From the NCBI GenBank assembly GCA_028719885.1, contig JAQYLT010000077.1:18334-82333 (forward strand): a stretch of DNA of 64,000 nucleotides, in the 5' to 3' direction. The notes under the pieces are model-generated. The model had not been told where the DNA came from. It saw nothing but the letters and a program-made list of their open reading frames with translations, and did not search any database. This stretch comes from Bacillota bacterium. GTDB taxonomy: Bacteria; Bacillota; Clostridia; Oscillospirales; Oscillospiraceae. Below, one piece after another: positions 35,040 through 44,723 of this stretch. Both the position numbers and the translations under genes were made by a program. Every line of letters starts with the position of its first letter. Within the stretch, counting starts at the first letter, position 1.

Positions 35040-37121
35040 ATGCTGGAATTACTATCCCCCGCCGGTTCCATGGATGCGCTGCGGGCCGCCGTGCAAAACG
35101 GGGCCAACGCCGTGTACCTGGGCATCGGAACCTTTAACGCCCGTCAGGGGGCAAAAAACTTCACACTGGAAACCCTGGGCGAGGCGCTGAAATACTGCCA
35201 TGTCCGGGGGGTGGCCGTCCACCTGACCCTGAACACCCTGGTCACCGACCGGGAATTCAAGGCGGTGTCCGATCTCATTCGCAAAACCGCCGAGGCAGGT
35301 GTAGACGCTTTCATTGTTCAGGACCTGGGCGTGGTACAGCTGTGCCGCCAGATCGCGCCGGAGGTGCCGGTACACGGCTCCACCCAGCTCACCATTCACT
35401 CCCTGGCCGGGGTGCAGCTCTGCGCCGCCCTGGGGATGCAGCGGGTGGTGCTGAGCCGGGAGCTGAGTCGGGAGGAAATCCGCTATATCTGCGCCAATTC
35501 CCCCATTGAAATTGAAGTATTCGGCCATGGCGCCCTTTGCATGTGCTATTCCGGGCAATGCTATCTGTCCTCCATGATCGGAGGCCGCTCCGGAAACCGG
35601 GGCCGCTGTGCCCAGCCCTGCCGCCAGAGCTACGGCTACGGCCGCTGGGAGAGCAGGTATCCCCTGAGCCTGAAGGACAACTGCCTGGTGCACTATGTCA
35701 AGGAATTAGAGGCCATGGGTGTGGCCTCCCTGAAGCTGGAGGGCCGGATGAAGCGGCCGGAGTACGTGGCCACGGTGACCCAGGTCTACCGCAAGGCCAT
35801 CGACGAGGGCCAGGTCACCCAACAGATGATGGACGACCTGTACACCTCCTTCAACCGGCAGGGCTTCACCAACGGCTACTACACCGGCCGGGTGGACAAG
35901 AAAATGTTCGGCACCCGCACGGAAACCCGGGATGACCCCCAGTGGCTCCAGCAGGCAAGGCAATCCTACGAATCCGGTGAGAGCTCCCTGGTGGACATCC
36001 AGTTCCAGTGCGCCGTCACCGTGGATGGATGCAGCCTCACCGTCACAGACCCGGAGGGCCGCAGCTGCTCTGTGGCGGGTCCCAAGCCGGAGCTGGCCCG
36101 GAGCGTGGCCCTGTCCGGCCAGGTGCTGAGCGGCTGGCTGTCCAAAACCGGCGGCACGCCCTACCGCTGCACGGAAATCCGCACCCACATCGATCCCGGC
36201 CTCACCGTCCCCGCCTCCGCCATCAATGCCATGCGGCGGGAGCTGTTGAACCGGCTCACCGCCCTGCGGGGAAGAATGGAGCCCCGGTCCGTCCGGGCTC
36301 CCAAGGCGGTGCCCAACTACAAGGGCAATACCAAGCTCCCCGGGCTGACCATTCAGGTGACCACCCGGGAGCAGCTCACCCCCACCCTGGTGAACACGGA
36401 AACCGCCATGCTCTATGTGCCCATCCATCTGCTCACTGAGGACACTGCCCTGTGTCAGGTGCTGGGCAAGCGGGGCCGGGTGGCTGCCGTGCTGCCCAGA
36501 ATCGTCCACGACGGAGAGCTGGCCAAGCTCCGGCAGCAAATGGAGCAGGTGCGAAGCTTCGGCATCAAGGACGCCCTGGTGGGCAATTACGGCCTGGTGA
36601 TTCCCGCCCGGGAGGCCGGGCTCCGGCTCCACGGGGATTTCGGTCTGAACATCTTCAACTCCGCCGCCATGAACAATTTGCAGCGGATGGACTTTGCCTC
36701 CGCCTGCCTGAGCTTTGAGTTGACCCTGCCCCAGATTCGGGACATCAGCAAGGCCGTGCCCACGGAGATTTTCGCCTATGGGCGGCTGCCGCTGATGATC
36801 ACCGAGCACTGCCTGATTCAGGGCCGCACCGGCGAATGCACCTGCGGCACCGTGGCCACCAAGCTCACCGACCGCACCGGCGCGGATTTCCCCATCATCA
36901 AGGACGGCAATTCCTGCCGCAGTGTACTGCTCAACGGCAAAAAGCTCAGCTGGCTGGACCGGCAGAATGATCTGGCCCGACTAGGGCTCTGGGCCATCCG
37001 GCTGTACTTCACCACGGAAAACAGCCGGGAGGTGGACCGGGTGATCGGCGAATACGTCAGCCCCGTGCCCTTTGAACCCGGCTTCTGCACCAGAGGCCTG
37101 TATTTAAGAGGATTGGAATGA
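35040..37121 (+). CDS. U32-family peptidase-like protein
   Basis: 693 residues. LSPAGSMDALRAAVQNGAN opens a TIM-barrel domain, and EVFGHGALCMCYSGQCYLS matches the U32 signature, with the Cys set that continues into GRCAQPCR. The C-terminal half holds the extra DUF3656-like domain and a further Cys cluster (CTCGTVATKLTDR region). Relatives include collagenase-like proteins and the tRNA/rRNA hydroxylation factors TrhP and RlhA; the long form here resembles the RNA-modifying group, so a role in prephenate-dependent hydroxylation is plausible but not shown. It overlaps maf by 4 bases. Confidence 0.9.
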   Translation: MLELLSPAGSMDALRAAVQNGANAVYLGIGTFNARQGAKNFTLETLGEALKYCHVRGVAVHLTLNTLVTDREFKAVSDLIRKTAEAGVDAFIVQDLGVVQLCRQIAPEVPVHGSTQLTIHSLAGVQLCAALGMQRVVLSRELSREEIRYICANSPIEIEVFGHGALCMCYSGQCYLSSMIGGRSGNRGRCAQPCRQSYGYGRWESRYPLSLKDNCLVHYVKELEAMGVASLKLEGRMKRPEYVATVTQVYRKAIDEGQVTQQMMDDLYTSFNRQGFTNGYYTGRVDKKMFGTRTETRDDPQWLQQARQSYESGESSLVDIQFQCAVTVDGCSLTVTDPEGRSCSVAGPKPELARSVALSGQVLSGWLSKTGGTPYRCTEIRTHIDPGLTVPASAINAMRRELLNRLTALRGRMEPRSVRAPKAVPNYKGNTKLPGLTIQVTTREQLTPTLVNTETAMLYVPIHLLTEDTALCQVLGKRGRVAAVLPRIVHDGELAKLRQQMEQVRSFGIKDALVGNYGLVIPAREAGLRLHGDFGLNIFNSAAMNNLQRMDFASACLSFELTLPQIRDISKAVPTEIFAYGRLPLMITEHCLIQGRTGECTCGTVATKLTDRTGADFPIIKDGNSCRSVLLNGKKLSWLDRQNDLARLGLWAIRLYFTTENSREVDRVIGEYVSPVPFEPGFCTRGLYLRGLE

Positions 37122-37687
37122 TGAAACAACTGATATTGGCCTCTGCCTCTCCCCGGCGGAGGGAGCTTTTGAGTCTGTTTGGCGTCCCCTTTGTGGTGCG
37201 GGCCGCGGACATCGACGAGGCCATGGACCCCAGTAAGCCGCCCTATGACGAGGTGGCCCGGGTCAGCTGCCAAAAGGCGATGGCCGTAGAGCGGGACGAG
37301 GACGACACAGTGATCGCGGCGGATACCATTGTGGTCTGCGGCGGGAAAGTGCTGGGCAAGCCCCACAGCCGGGAGGAAGCGGTTTCCATGCTGAAGCTGC
37401 TCTCCGGCCGGGAGCACCAGGTGATGACCGGCTGCACCGTGCTCCGGGGCAATCACCGGGAAACCTTTACAGAGGTGACCACCCTTGTTTTCCGCCCCCT
37501 GTCCGACGGGGAAATCAACCGCTATGTGGACTCCGGCGAACCCATGGACAAGGCCGGCGCCTACGGCATCCAGGGGGGTGCCGCCCTGTTCTGCCCCGGC
37601 ATCCAGGGGGACTACTACAATGTGATGGGGCTCCCCGTCTGCCGCCTGGGCACCGTACTGAGGCAAATGAAGGCTTTGGAGGAATAA
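37118..37687 (+). CDS. maf: Maf-family nucleoside triphosphate pyrophosphatase
   Basis: 189 residues with the Maf signatures LASASPRRRELL, VIAADTIVV and the catalytic Asp of ADT, plus GAYGIQGGAALF. It hydrolyses non-canonical or pyrimidine NTPs (dTTP/UTP type) to the monophosphates, keeping the pool clean. It overlaps the U32 stop (ATGATG) and is followed by mreC after one base; maf beside mreBCD is a common Firmicutes arrangement. Confidence 0.95.
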   Translation: MMKQLILASASPRRRELLSLFGVPFVVRAADIDEAMDPSKPPYDEVARVSCQKAMAVERDEDDTVIAADTIVVCGGKVLGKPHSREEAVSMLKLLSGREHQVMTGCTVLRGNHRETFTEVTTLVFRPLSDGEINRYVDSGEPMDKAGAYGIQGGAALFCPGIQGDYYNVMGLPVCRLGTVLRQMKALEE

Positions 37688-37688
37688 C

Positions 37689-38519
37689 ATGAGAAATCTT
37701 TTCAACACCAAGCTGAAAATCATTGTGGTTCTTGCCGTGCTGCTCACCGCCGTGCTGGCGGTGATGGCGGGTCTGACCAACCGAAGCGTTCCTGAGCTGC
37801 TGGTTCAGGGCGTGCTGGCCCCCTTTCGGGCGGCGGGCACCTCTCTGACCAAAACTGCGGAGCGATACTACAGCTACATGTTCCGTTATGAAGCGCTGGA
37901 AGCGGAAAACGAAGCACTGAAAGCCAGCATCGCCCAGATGGAGGACGCCGCCCGTCAGGCCGACGCCACCGCCCGTGAAAACACCCGTCTTCGCAAGGCC
38001 ATGGCGCTGAAGGAGGTCCACGAGGACTATGACCTCACCGATGCCTACATCATCGGCTGGAGCTCTACCGACTGGTCCAACACCTTTACCATCAACCGGG
38101 GCTCCAACGTGGGCATTGAGGAAAACATGGTGGCCATTACGGAAAACGGCGAAGTGGTGGGCCTGGTCAGCCAGGTGGGACCCAACTTTGCCGTGGTGAA
38201 AACCGTTCTGGACTCCACCCTGGAAATCTCCGCCACCATCGCCACCTCCGGCTACAATGGAATGGTCAGCGGCGGCTATATCGACGGGAACGAAAAGTAC
38301 CTGCAAATGGACTATCTTCCCTCCTCCTCCATCATCCGCAACAATGACCAGGTGGTGACCTCCGGCTCCACCGTGTATCCCCGGGGCCTGATTCTGGGCC
38401 ATGTGGTAGATGCGGGCTTCAAGGAAACCGGCGTGGCCAAGTATGCCGTTCTGGAGCCCGCCGCCGAAATCAGCTCCCTGGAGCAGATTTTCATTCTGAC
38501 AAACTTCCGCACCGAGTGA
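37689..38519 (+). CDS. mreC: Rod shape-determining protein MreC
   Basis: 276 residues: one N-terminal membrane helix (about 10-30), a coiled coil at about 65-105 (YEALEAENEALKASIAQ), and the two beta-barrel MreC core (IIGWSSTDWSNTFTINRG, then VTSGSTVYPRG). It links the cytoplasmic MreB filament to periplasmic-side wall synthases. mreB itself is not in this cluster. The next gene, mreD, follows after 10 bases. Confidence 0.95.
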   Translation: MRNLFNTKLKIIVVLAVLLTAVLAVMAGLTNRSVPELLVQGVLAPFRAAGTSLTKTAERYYSYMFRYEALEAENEALKASIAQMEDAARQADATARENTRLRKAMALKEVHEDYDLTDAYIIGWSSTDWSNTFTINRGSNVGIEENMVAITENGEVVGLVSQVGPNFAVVKTVLDSTLEISATIATSGYNGMVSGGYIDGNEKYLQMDYLPSSSIIRNNDQVVTSGSTVYPRGLILGHVVDAGFKETGVAKYAVLEPAAEISSLEQIFILTNFRTE

Positions 38520-38529
38520 GGGCACGATC

Positions 38530-39210
38530 ATGGCAAATGAACGCAATTCCCGCTCCACCAGGAGCTCCGCCGGAAAGCGCCCGGCCCGACGGCCCACCAA
38601 AAAGCCAAAGCAGAAGCAAAAACGGGTGCGCCGCAGTCTGGTTTCCGAGTTCAAGCCGGATGCCCCCCTGGTCAGCCCGCTGAAAGGAATGCGCTTTACC
38701 CACCTGCAATGGCTGCAAATTCTGCGCTGGCTCAGCTACATCGGCATCTGTGTGCTGTGCCTGGTGATTCAGGACTCCATCATGAGCCGGGTCTCCATTT
38801 TCGGCGCCACCACGGACCTGGCGGTGGCCGCCATGCTGCTGATCACCGTGCTGGAGGGCAGCGAGGTGGGCAGCGTCTTCATCCTCATCGCGTCCACCGT
38901 GTTCTATTTCTCCGGCTCCGCCCCAGGGCCCTACAGTGTGGGTCTGCTCACCATCCTGGGTCTGGGCGCCAGCCTGTTCCGCCAGATGGTGTGGCACCGC
39001 AGCCGGGGCTCCATCGTCCTGTGCGCGGGGCTGGCCGCCATCATCTATGAAATCGGGCTCTATTTCACGGGCCTGTTTATGGGACTGACCAGCTGGTACC
39101 GGCTGCCCCGGTTTCTGATTACCGGGCTGCTCACCGCTGCCGCCATGTTCCCGCTGTACTACGTTATCTATCGCATTGGTCAAATAGGAGGCCACACATG
39201 GAAAGAATGA
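38530..39210 (+). CDS. mreD: Rod shape-determining protein MreD with long basic N-terminal tail
   Basis: 226 residues. Residues 1-40 are very basic (RPARRPTKKPKQKQKRVRR) and residues 60-210 contain five hydrophobic segments, as expected for MreD, normally about 165 residues. Identification rests mainly on position between mreC and PBP2 and on the membrane pattern, since MreD is poorly conserved. The tail would lie in the cytoplasm, where it could contact MreB or nucleic acid. It overlaps mrdA by 13 bases. Confidence 0.82.
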   Translation: MANERNSRSTRSSAGKRPARRPTKKPKQKQKRVRRSLVSEFKPDAPLVSPLKGMRFTHLQWLQILRWLSYIGICVLCLVIQDSIMSRVSIFGATTDLAVAAMLLITVLEGSEVGSVFILIASTVFYFSGSAPGPYSVGLLTILGLGASLFRQMVWHRSRGSIVLCAGLAAIIYEIGLYFTGLFMGLTSWYRLPRFLITGLLTAAAMFPLYYVIYRIGQIGGHTWKE

Positions 39211-41318
39211 CCCGATTCCGGTCGGCCGTCCTGCTGGGTATCTTCGGCTTTGTGATGTTCTTGTTCGCCACCAAGCTGTTTTCCCTGCAGATTATTGAAA
39301 CAAAAGGTAATACCGACAACGCAACCACCTACTCCACCATCACCACCGTTCGAGCCGCCCGGGGGGATATCCTGGACCGGAACGGCAATGTGCTGGTGGG
39401 CAACCGGGCCAGCTACGACCTGGTGTTCAACCACTACGTCATCAAGTCCGCCGACCAGCGGAACCAATATCTTTATGACCTGCTGAAAAAATGCGAGGAG
39501 CTGGGCGTTACCCACAACGACCACTTCCCCGTCACCGCCACCCGTCCCTTTGAATACACCCTGGACAGCTACAACACCTCCTGGCAGGGCTACTACCAGA
39601 GCTTCATGGTGGACTGGGGTCTGGACCCGGACATCACCGCTCCCCTGCTGGTAGAAAGAATGCGGGAACGCTATGAGCTGCCCGAGGAATGGACGGATGA
39701 AGAGGCCCGGGGCGTCATCGGCCTCCGGTATGAGTTCGACCTCAGAGGCGTGACCAACCTGCCCAACTACGTGTTCATCGAGGACGTCTCCAACGAGAAC
39801 CTGTCCGCCATCCTGGAGCTGAACACCCCCGGCCTGATGGTGGAATCCTCCACCGTCCGGGAATATCACACCAGCTACGCGGCTCATATCTTAGGCTACA
39901 TGGGCGGCATGGACAGCGACGACTGGGCCAAATACAAGGACCAGGGCTACTCCATGGACGCCTACATCGGCCAGTCCGGCTTTGAAGAGGCCTTTGAAGA
40001 ATACCTCCACGGCATCGACGGAAGCCGTCTGGACGTGGTTTCCAAGGACGGCGCCATCGTCCGGCAGGAGTACCTGCCAGGCAAGGAGCCCATCGCCGGC
40101 AATAACGTGGAAACCACCATCGACATCACCCTGCAGAAAATTGCCGAGGACTCCCTGTCGGAAGTCATGCACAACTTCACCGATCCGGAAATCAACACCG
40201 CCGAGGGCGAGAACACCGGCCTGGATGCCGAGGGCGCGGCGGTCATCGTGATGAAAGTGAAGACCGGCGAAATTCTGGCCTGCGCCAGCTATCCCACCTT
40301 TGATCTGGCCAACATCGCCGATAAGGCCACCTGGGACGCCATCATGGAGGACCCCCTGAAGCCTTTCTTCAACCGGGCCTTCGGCGCCAACTACGCTCCC
40401 GGCTCCACCTACAAAATGTGCACCCTGGTTTCCGCCATGGAGCACACCAACTCCCGGGGCGAGCGGATCCTGAACTATATGGAAACCATCCAGGATAAGG
40501 GTGTGTTTACAGAGCTGGAAGGCTTCAATCCCAAATGCTTGCTGTTCTCCTCCGTTCAGGCCACCCACGGCACCATCGATGCCACGGATGCCTTAAAGGT
40601 CTCCTGCAACTACTTCTTCTACGAATTGGGCTACCGGCTGACCTGGCAGATGCTGGACGAAACCGCCAAGGGCTTCGGCCTGGGCGAGCCCACCGGCATT
40701 GAGCTCACCGAGAAGATCGGCTGGCGGGCCAACCCGGACAGTAAGGCCGCCTCCTACACCGGCCCGGACTCCGTGTGGAACGCCGGTGACCGTGTTCTGA
40801 CCGCCATCGGCCAGTCCGAGAACCGTTTCTCCCCCCTGCAGCTGTGCGTCTACGCCTGCACCCTGGCCAACCGGGGCACCCGCTACCGGGCCACCTTCCT
40901 GAACCGGGTGGCATCCTCCGACTACCGGACCCTGATCAAGCAGAATGAGCCGGAGATCGTGAGCAAGATGGACATCTCCTATGACACCTATGAGATGTAC
41001 ATGACCGGCATGCGTAAGGTCATTACCGACATCGGCGGTACGGCCAACAAGTATTTCGGCGGCCATGAAACCCTGAAAACCTTCCCCGTGGCGGTCTGCG
41101 CCAAAACCGGTACCGCCCAGCACTCCTCCGGCGGCTCCGACCACGGTGCTTTCATCTGCTTTGCCCCCATGGAAGACCCGGAAATTGCCGTGGCAATCTA
41201 CGGCGAGAAGGTGGCCCACGGAAGCTCCCTGGCCCCCGTGGCAGAGCAGATTCTGGAAGCCTATTTTGAAATGGAAGCGGCCAGCGACGTTTTCACCTAC
41301 GAAAACCAGGTCGGCTGA
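39198..41318 (+). CDS. mrdA: Penicillin-binding protein 2 (class B transpeptidase for elongation)
   Basis: 706 residues: an N-terminal membrane anchor (about 10-28), RAARGDILDRNG at the start of the pedestal domain, and a transpeptidase domain with SxxK in APGSTYK, SxN in VSCNYF and KTG in CAKTGTAQ. It cross-links peptidoglycan during side-wall growth with MreC, MreD and RodA. ATG 39198 is preferred because AGGAGG is 6 bases upstream; ATG 39207 would give an ATGA overlap with mreD. No rodA follows. Confidence 0.95.
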   Translation: MERMTRFRSAVLLGIFGFVMFLFATKLFSLQIIETKGNTDNATTYSTITTVRAARGDILDRNGNVLVGNRASYDLVFNHYVIKSADQRNQYLYDLLKKCEELGVTHNDHFPVTATRPFEYTLDSYNTSWQGYYQSFMVDWGLDPDITAPLLVERMRERYELPEEWTDEEARGVIGLRYEFDLRGVTNLPNYVFIEDVSNENLSAILELNTPGLMVESSTVREYHTSYAAHILGYMGGMDSDDWAKYKDQGYSMDAYIGQSGFEEAFEEYLHGIDGSRLDVVSKDGAIVRQEYLPGKEPIAGNNVETTIDITLQKIAEDSLSEVMHNFTDPEINTAEGENTGLDAEGAAVIVMKVKTGEILACASYPTFDLANIADKATWDAIMEDPLKPFFNRAFGANYAPGSTYKMCTLVSAMEHTNSRGERILNYMETIQDKGVFTELEGFNPKCLLFSSVQATHGTIDATDALKVSCNYFFYELGYRLTWQMLDETAKGFGLGEPTGIELTEKIGWRANPDSKAASYTGPDSVWNAGDRVLTAIGQSENRFSPLQLCVYACTLANRGTRYRATFLNRVASSDYRTLIKQNEPEIVSKMDISYDTYEMYMTGMRKVITDIGGTANKYFGGHETLKTFPVAVCAKTGTAQHSSGGSDHGAFICFAPMEDPEIAVAIYGEKVAHGSSLAPVAEQILEAYFEMEAASDVFTYENQVG

Positions 41319-41334
41319 TTTCCCCCAACAAACA

Positions 41335-41374
41335 AAAATGCTGGACCCTGTTCCTTTACAGAGTCCAGCTTTTT
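41335..41374. terminator. Terminator after mrdA
   Basis: GCTGGAC (41340-41346) pairs with GTCCAGC (41363-41369) with flanking AAAAA and TTTTT, loop 16 bases. Confidence 0.85.
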
Positions 41375-41404
41375 GTATTTGGTTTCATTGTTCTTTAGTC
41401 GATT

Positions 41405-41605
41405 TTCGCAGGGAATGCATTCATGCATTCCGCCTCGGTTACGTTTTTTATCGGGGTATGTTGAATGGAAAAATGTTAAAAAAACCAGGAGCCTGTTACC
41501 ATCCAACGAACCACAGATGTTAACCGGCGTTTCGGAACGCATAAATGTGTTCCCTACGCACACATTGAAACACATTCTGTTGGGCAAACCCTCCAAATGC
41601 CAATT
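41405..41605. repeat. Composite repeat, locus 7 (mrdA-capA gap)
   Basis: Palindrome 41412-41431 (GGAATGCAT arms) and 41534-41553 (GGAACGCAT with one G-T pair). Right end CCCTACGCACACATTGAAAC is the second outer-arm type. The interior has ATCCAACGAACCACAGATG, shared with locus 1. Confidence 0.8.
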
Positions 41606-41634
41606 TGCCGCGTGAAACCGATCGGCATATTGGA

Positions 41635-42657
41635 TTACACGATCAGGTTGGGGCCGTTAAAGCTGCCGTCTAATTTGGAGAGCACCCGATTGTATTCCGC
41701 GGTGCCCGGCTCCATGGGTGTGGGCTGGAAATTATTCAGGTTGGAGACGGAGCTGATGCTGCAGGGCACAATAGTCAGCCCCCCGAGGGAAACCGCCCCC
41801 TCCGTGCTGCGAATCACTTCCTGCTGGAACAGGGCAGTGTCGAAATCATCCGGATAGCCATTTCCGCCGAAGCAGAAATTGCCCATGGAATAATAGATGA
41901 TTCCATCGCCGTATTCCTCCACCGGCTGAAGCACATGGGGATGGGACCCCCACACGATATCCGCCCCGGCATCAATGGCCTCGTGGGCGGCCTCTATTTG
42001 GGCATCGTTGGGACGGTAGTTTCCCTCAATGCCCCAGTGAGGGGCCACAATCACCAATTCTGCCCCTTGCTCCCGGAGGGAAACAATCTCGGATTTCATA
42101 TCCTCCAGGTCCAGCCGGTAATAGACCATGCCGTAAATGCCTACCGTCAAGCCGCCGTCCAGAGTAATCAGCCGGGAGCAGTCCCGCTCCACGTAGGGTA
42201 TTTCCGCCCCCTCCAGCACGGACCGGGTGGAGTCGTAGCCCACCTGGCCGTAATCCATGGTGTGATTGTTGGCCAGGGTTACCACATCCACAGAGCTCTG
42301 GGTGAGAATGTTGATAAAATCCGTGGGGCCACGGAAATTATAGGTCTTGTCCGAGGGATAGCCCTGGTCGGTGAGTGCACCCTCCAAATTGATAAAGGTT
42401 GCATCATCATTGGAAAAGTAGTCCATCACATTGCGGAACGGATAGCCATAATCCTCCCCTACGGTTTTCACAATTCCAAGTCCGGCGCCATACTGGCTGG
42501 GAAGCGCTCCCAGGGTGCAATCCCCCACAAAGGTCAGCAGAAAATGCTGTTCGCCGCTCTCTCCGGAATCGGGCTCCTGTGCCCCGGCTGAAATCAGACT
42601 TCCGGCCACAAGCAGGAACACCAGCAGTGCTGCAGCAGCTTTTGTCGTATGACGCAA
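41635..42657 (-). CDS. CapA-family (metallophosphatase-like) exported protein
   Basis: 340 residues from a TTG start at 42657, behind AAAGGAGGG; the longer ATG frame to 42774 would run 94 bases into typA and has no better site. A hydrophobic N-terminal segment (ALLVFLLVAGSLISAGA) is a signal or anchor. The CapA/PGA domain shows TFVGDCTLG, FINLEGALTD, LANNHTMDYG, PHWGIEG and WGSHPHVLQP, which form the calcineurin-like dinuclear metal site. Family members act in poly-gamma-glutamate or other envelope polymer synthesis; no capB or capC is present. Confidence 0.88.
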   Translation of the reverse strand: MRHTTKAAAALLVFLLVAGSLISAGAQEPDSGESGEQHFLLTFVGDCTLGALPSQYGAGLGIVKTVGEDYGYPFRNVMDYFSNDDATFINLEGALTDQGYPSDKTYNFRGPTDFINILTQSSVDVVTLANNHTMDYGQVGYDSTRSVLEGAEIPYVERDCSRLITLDGGLTVGIYGMVYYRLDLEDMKSEIVSLREQGAELVIVAPHWGIEGNYRPNDAQIEAAHEAIDAGADIVWGSHPHVLQPVEEYGDGIIYYSMGNFCFGGNGYPDDFDTALFQQEVIRSTEGAVSLGGLTIVPCSISSVSNLNNFQPTPMEPGTAEYNRVLSKLDGSFNGPNLIV

Positions 42658-42680
42658 CGGTGGCGCCCTCCTTTCTGCAA

Positions 42681-44513
42681 TCAGCCCTCCTGGGCTCTTC
42701 TCTTCATCAGCTCCCGCATCCGTACGGAATGGTCCAGCTCCCGCTTGCGGATTCGCAGGCTCTTGGGGGTGCATTCCAGCAGCTCGTCATCTGCCAGGAA
42801 TTCCAGGCACTGCTCCAGGGAGAGATTCCGGGGCGGCGTCAGCCGGATGGCATCGTCGGAACCGGCGGCCCGCATGTTGGTCAGCTGCTTTCTCTTGCAG
42901 ACGTTGACGGTCATATCCTCGTTCCGGCTGCAAATGCCAATGACCATTCCGGCGTAAACCGGGGTGCCCGGACCGATGAACAGGGCGCCCCGCTCCTGGG
43001 CGGCACCCAGGCCATAGGCCACTGCCTCGCCGGTTTCAAAAGCGATGAGGGAGCCGGTGAGGCGGCGCTCTATTTCGCCTTTCATGGGTGCGTAGGAATC
43101 CAACACCGAGGACATGATGCCCTCGCCCCGGGTATCGGTGAGGAACTCATTCCGGTAGCCGAACAGGCCCCGGGAGGGAACCAGGAACTCCAGCCGGTAG
43201 CGGCTGCCCATGGGGGTCATGCTCAAAAGGTCACCCTTCCGGCGGCCCATCTTCTCGATGACAGCGCCCATGCATTCCTCGGGCACATCGGCCACCATTC
43301 GCTCGATGGGCTCACAGGTCTTGCCGTCGATCACCTTGGTCAGCACCCGGGGGGTAGACACGGAGAATTCGTACCCCTCCCGGCGCATGGTCTCCATGAG
43401 GATGGACAGGTGCATTTCGCCCCGGCCCGCCACGTTGAAGGCATCGGTGCCCTGCTCGGAAACATGGAGGGACACATCCTTGAGCAGTTCCCGCTCCAGG
43501 CGGTCCCGCAGATTCCGGGAGGTGACGAACTTGCCCTCTTTCCCGGCAAAGGGAGAATCGTTGACGGCAAAGGTCATTTCGATGGTGGGGTCGCTGATCT
43601 TCACAAAGGGCAGGGGCTCCACGCAGTCCGGCGCGCAGAGGGTGCGGCCGATGGTGATGTCCGCCATGCCGGACAGGGCCACGATCTCACCGGCCTTGGC
43701 CTCTTGGATGGCGGTTTTGCCCAGGCCGTCGAACTCGTACAGCGCCACGACCTTTCCCTTGGTCCTGATGGCGGGGTCGTGGAAATCGCAGATGGTGACC
43801 TCCTGATTGACCTTGATGGTGCCCCGCTCCACCCGGCCCACGGCAATGCGGCCCACATAATCGTTATAGTCGATGGAGGAAACCAGCAGCTGCATAGGGG
43901 CATTTTCGTCCCCCTGGGGAGCATCGATATAATTGATGATCGTCTCGAACAGGGGGGTCAGATCGGTACCCTGCTCGTCGGGGCCGTAGGAGGCGGTGCC
44001 CTGACGGCCGGAGCAGAACACGGTGGGGCTGTTGAACTGCTCGTCAGTGGCATCCAGCTCCAGCAGCAGCTCCAGCACCTCGTCCATCACCTCATGGACC
44101 CGTGCATCGGGCTTGTCCACCTTGTTTACAGCGACAATCACCTTATGGCCCAGCTCCAGTGCCTTTTGCAGCACGAAGCGGGTCTGGGGCATGGGGCCCT
44201 CGGCGGCGTCCACCAGCAGGATGACGCCATTGACCATTTTCAGGATACGCTCCACCTCGCCGCTGAAATCGGCGTGGCCCGGGGTATCCACGATGTTGAT
44301 TTTATAGTCCTTATAGCGGACGGAGGTATTCTTGGCCAGGATGGTGATGCCCCGCTCCCGCTCCAAATCGCCGGAGTCCATCACCCGCTCCACGGTGGCC
44401 TGATTTTCCCGATAGATACCGCCCTGCTTCAGCATTTCGTCAACCAGGGTGGTCTTACCGTGGTCAACGTGGGCGATGATGGCAATATTTCTGATTTTAT
44501 CCTGAGATGCCAT
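42681..44513 (-). CDS. typA: Ribosome-associated GTPase TypA/BipA
   Basis: 610 residues. G1 AHVDHGKTT at residues 14-22, switch-2 DTPGHADF, and NKVD, followed by EF-G-like domains and the TypA-specific C-terminal region. It is a translational GTPase that helps 50S assembly at low temperature or under stress. ATG 44513 is preceded by AAAAAGGAG; the longer frame has no support. The capA-like gene follows 23 bases on, so they are probably cotranscribed. Confidence 0.97.
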   Translation of the reverse strand: MASQDKIRNIAIIAHVDHGKTTLVDEMLKQGGIYRENQATVERVMDSGDLERERGITILAKNTSVRYKDYKINIVDTPGHADFSGEVERILKMVNGVILLVDAAEGPMPQTRFVLQKALELGHKVIVAVNKVDKPDARVHEVMDEVLELLLELDATDEQFNSPTVFCSGRQGTASYGPDEQGTDLTPLFETIINYIDAPQGDENAPMQLLVSSIDYNDYVGRIAVGRVERGTIKVNQEVTICDFHDPAIRTKGKVVALYEFDGLGKTAIQEAKAGEIVALSGMADITIGRTLCAPDCVEPLPFVKISDPTIEMTFAVNDSPFAGKEGKFVTSRNLRDRLERELLKDVSLHVSEQGTDAFNVAGRGEMHLSILMETMRREGYEFSVSTPRVLTKVIDGKTCEPIERMVADVPEECMGAVIEKMGRRKGDLLSMTPMGSRYRLEFLVPSRGLFGYRNEFLTDTRGEGIMSSVLDSYAPMKGEIERRLTGSLIAFETGEAVAYGLGAAQERGALFIGPGTPVYAGMVIGICSRNEDMTVNVCKRKQLTNMRAAGSDDAIRLTPPRNLSLEQCLEFLADDELLECTPKSLRIRKRELDHSVRMRELMKRRAQEG

Positions 44514-44557
44514 AAATTGCTCTCCTTTTTGATTGGATTTCTTACTCTCAACAATAA

Positions 44558-44586
44558 AATATAGCACAATGCCAAAAGAAAAGCAA
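44558..44586 (-). promoter_or_regulatory. typA promoter
   Basis: Minus strand TTGCTT (44581-44586), 17 bases, TATATT (44558-44563). Confidence 0.6.
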
Positions 44587-44682
44587 TATTTTTGTGGATT
44601 ATTACCGTAGATTTTTGAAGAAAATCCTGTCAATTTTCCGGCACATTGCAAAATGTGCCAGCCGCCCCAACGCAGAAGAGGG

Positions 44683-44720
44683 GCAAAAACACAGCCTCTC
44701 GGGATTGGGAGGCTGTGTTT
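44683..44720 (-). terminator. Terminator of the sugar-transporter operon
   Basis: Minus strand AAACACAGCCTC, 10-base loop, GAGGCTGTGTTT, then TTGCCCC; stem plus coordinates 44687-44698 and 44709-44720. It begins three bases past the last stop codon. Confidence 0.82.
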
Positions 44721-44723
44721 GGG

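Noticed and set aside
42658..42774. Upstream ATG extension of the CapA-like gene
   Set aside because: It overlaps typA and has no better ribosome site than the TTG start.
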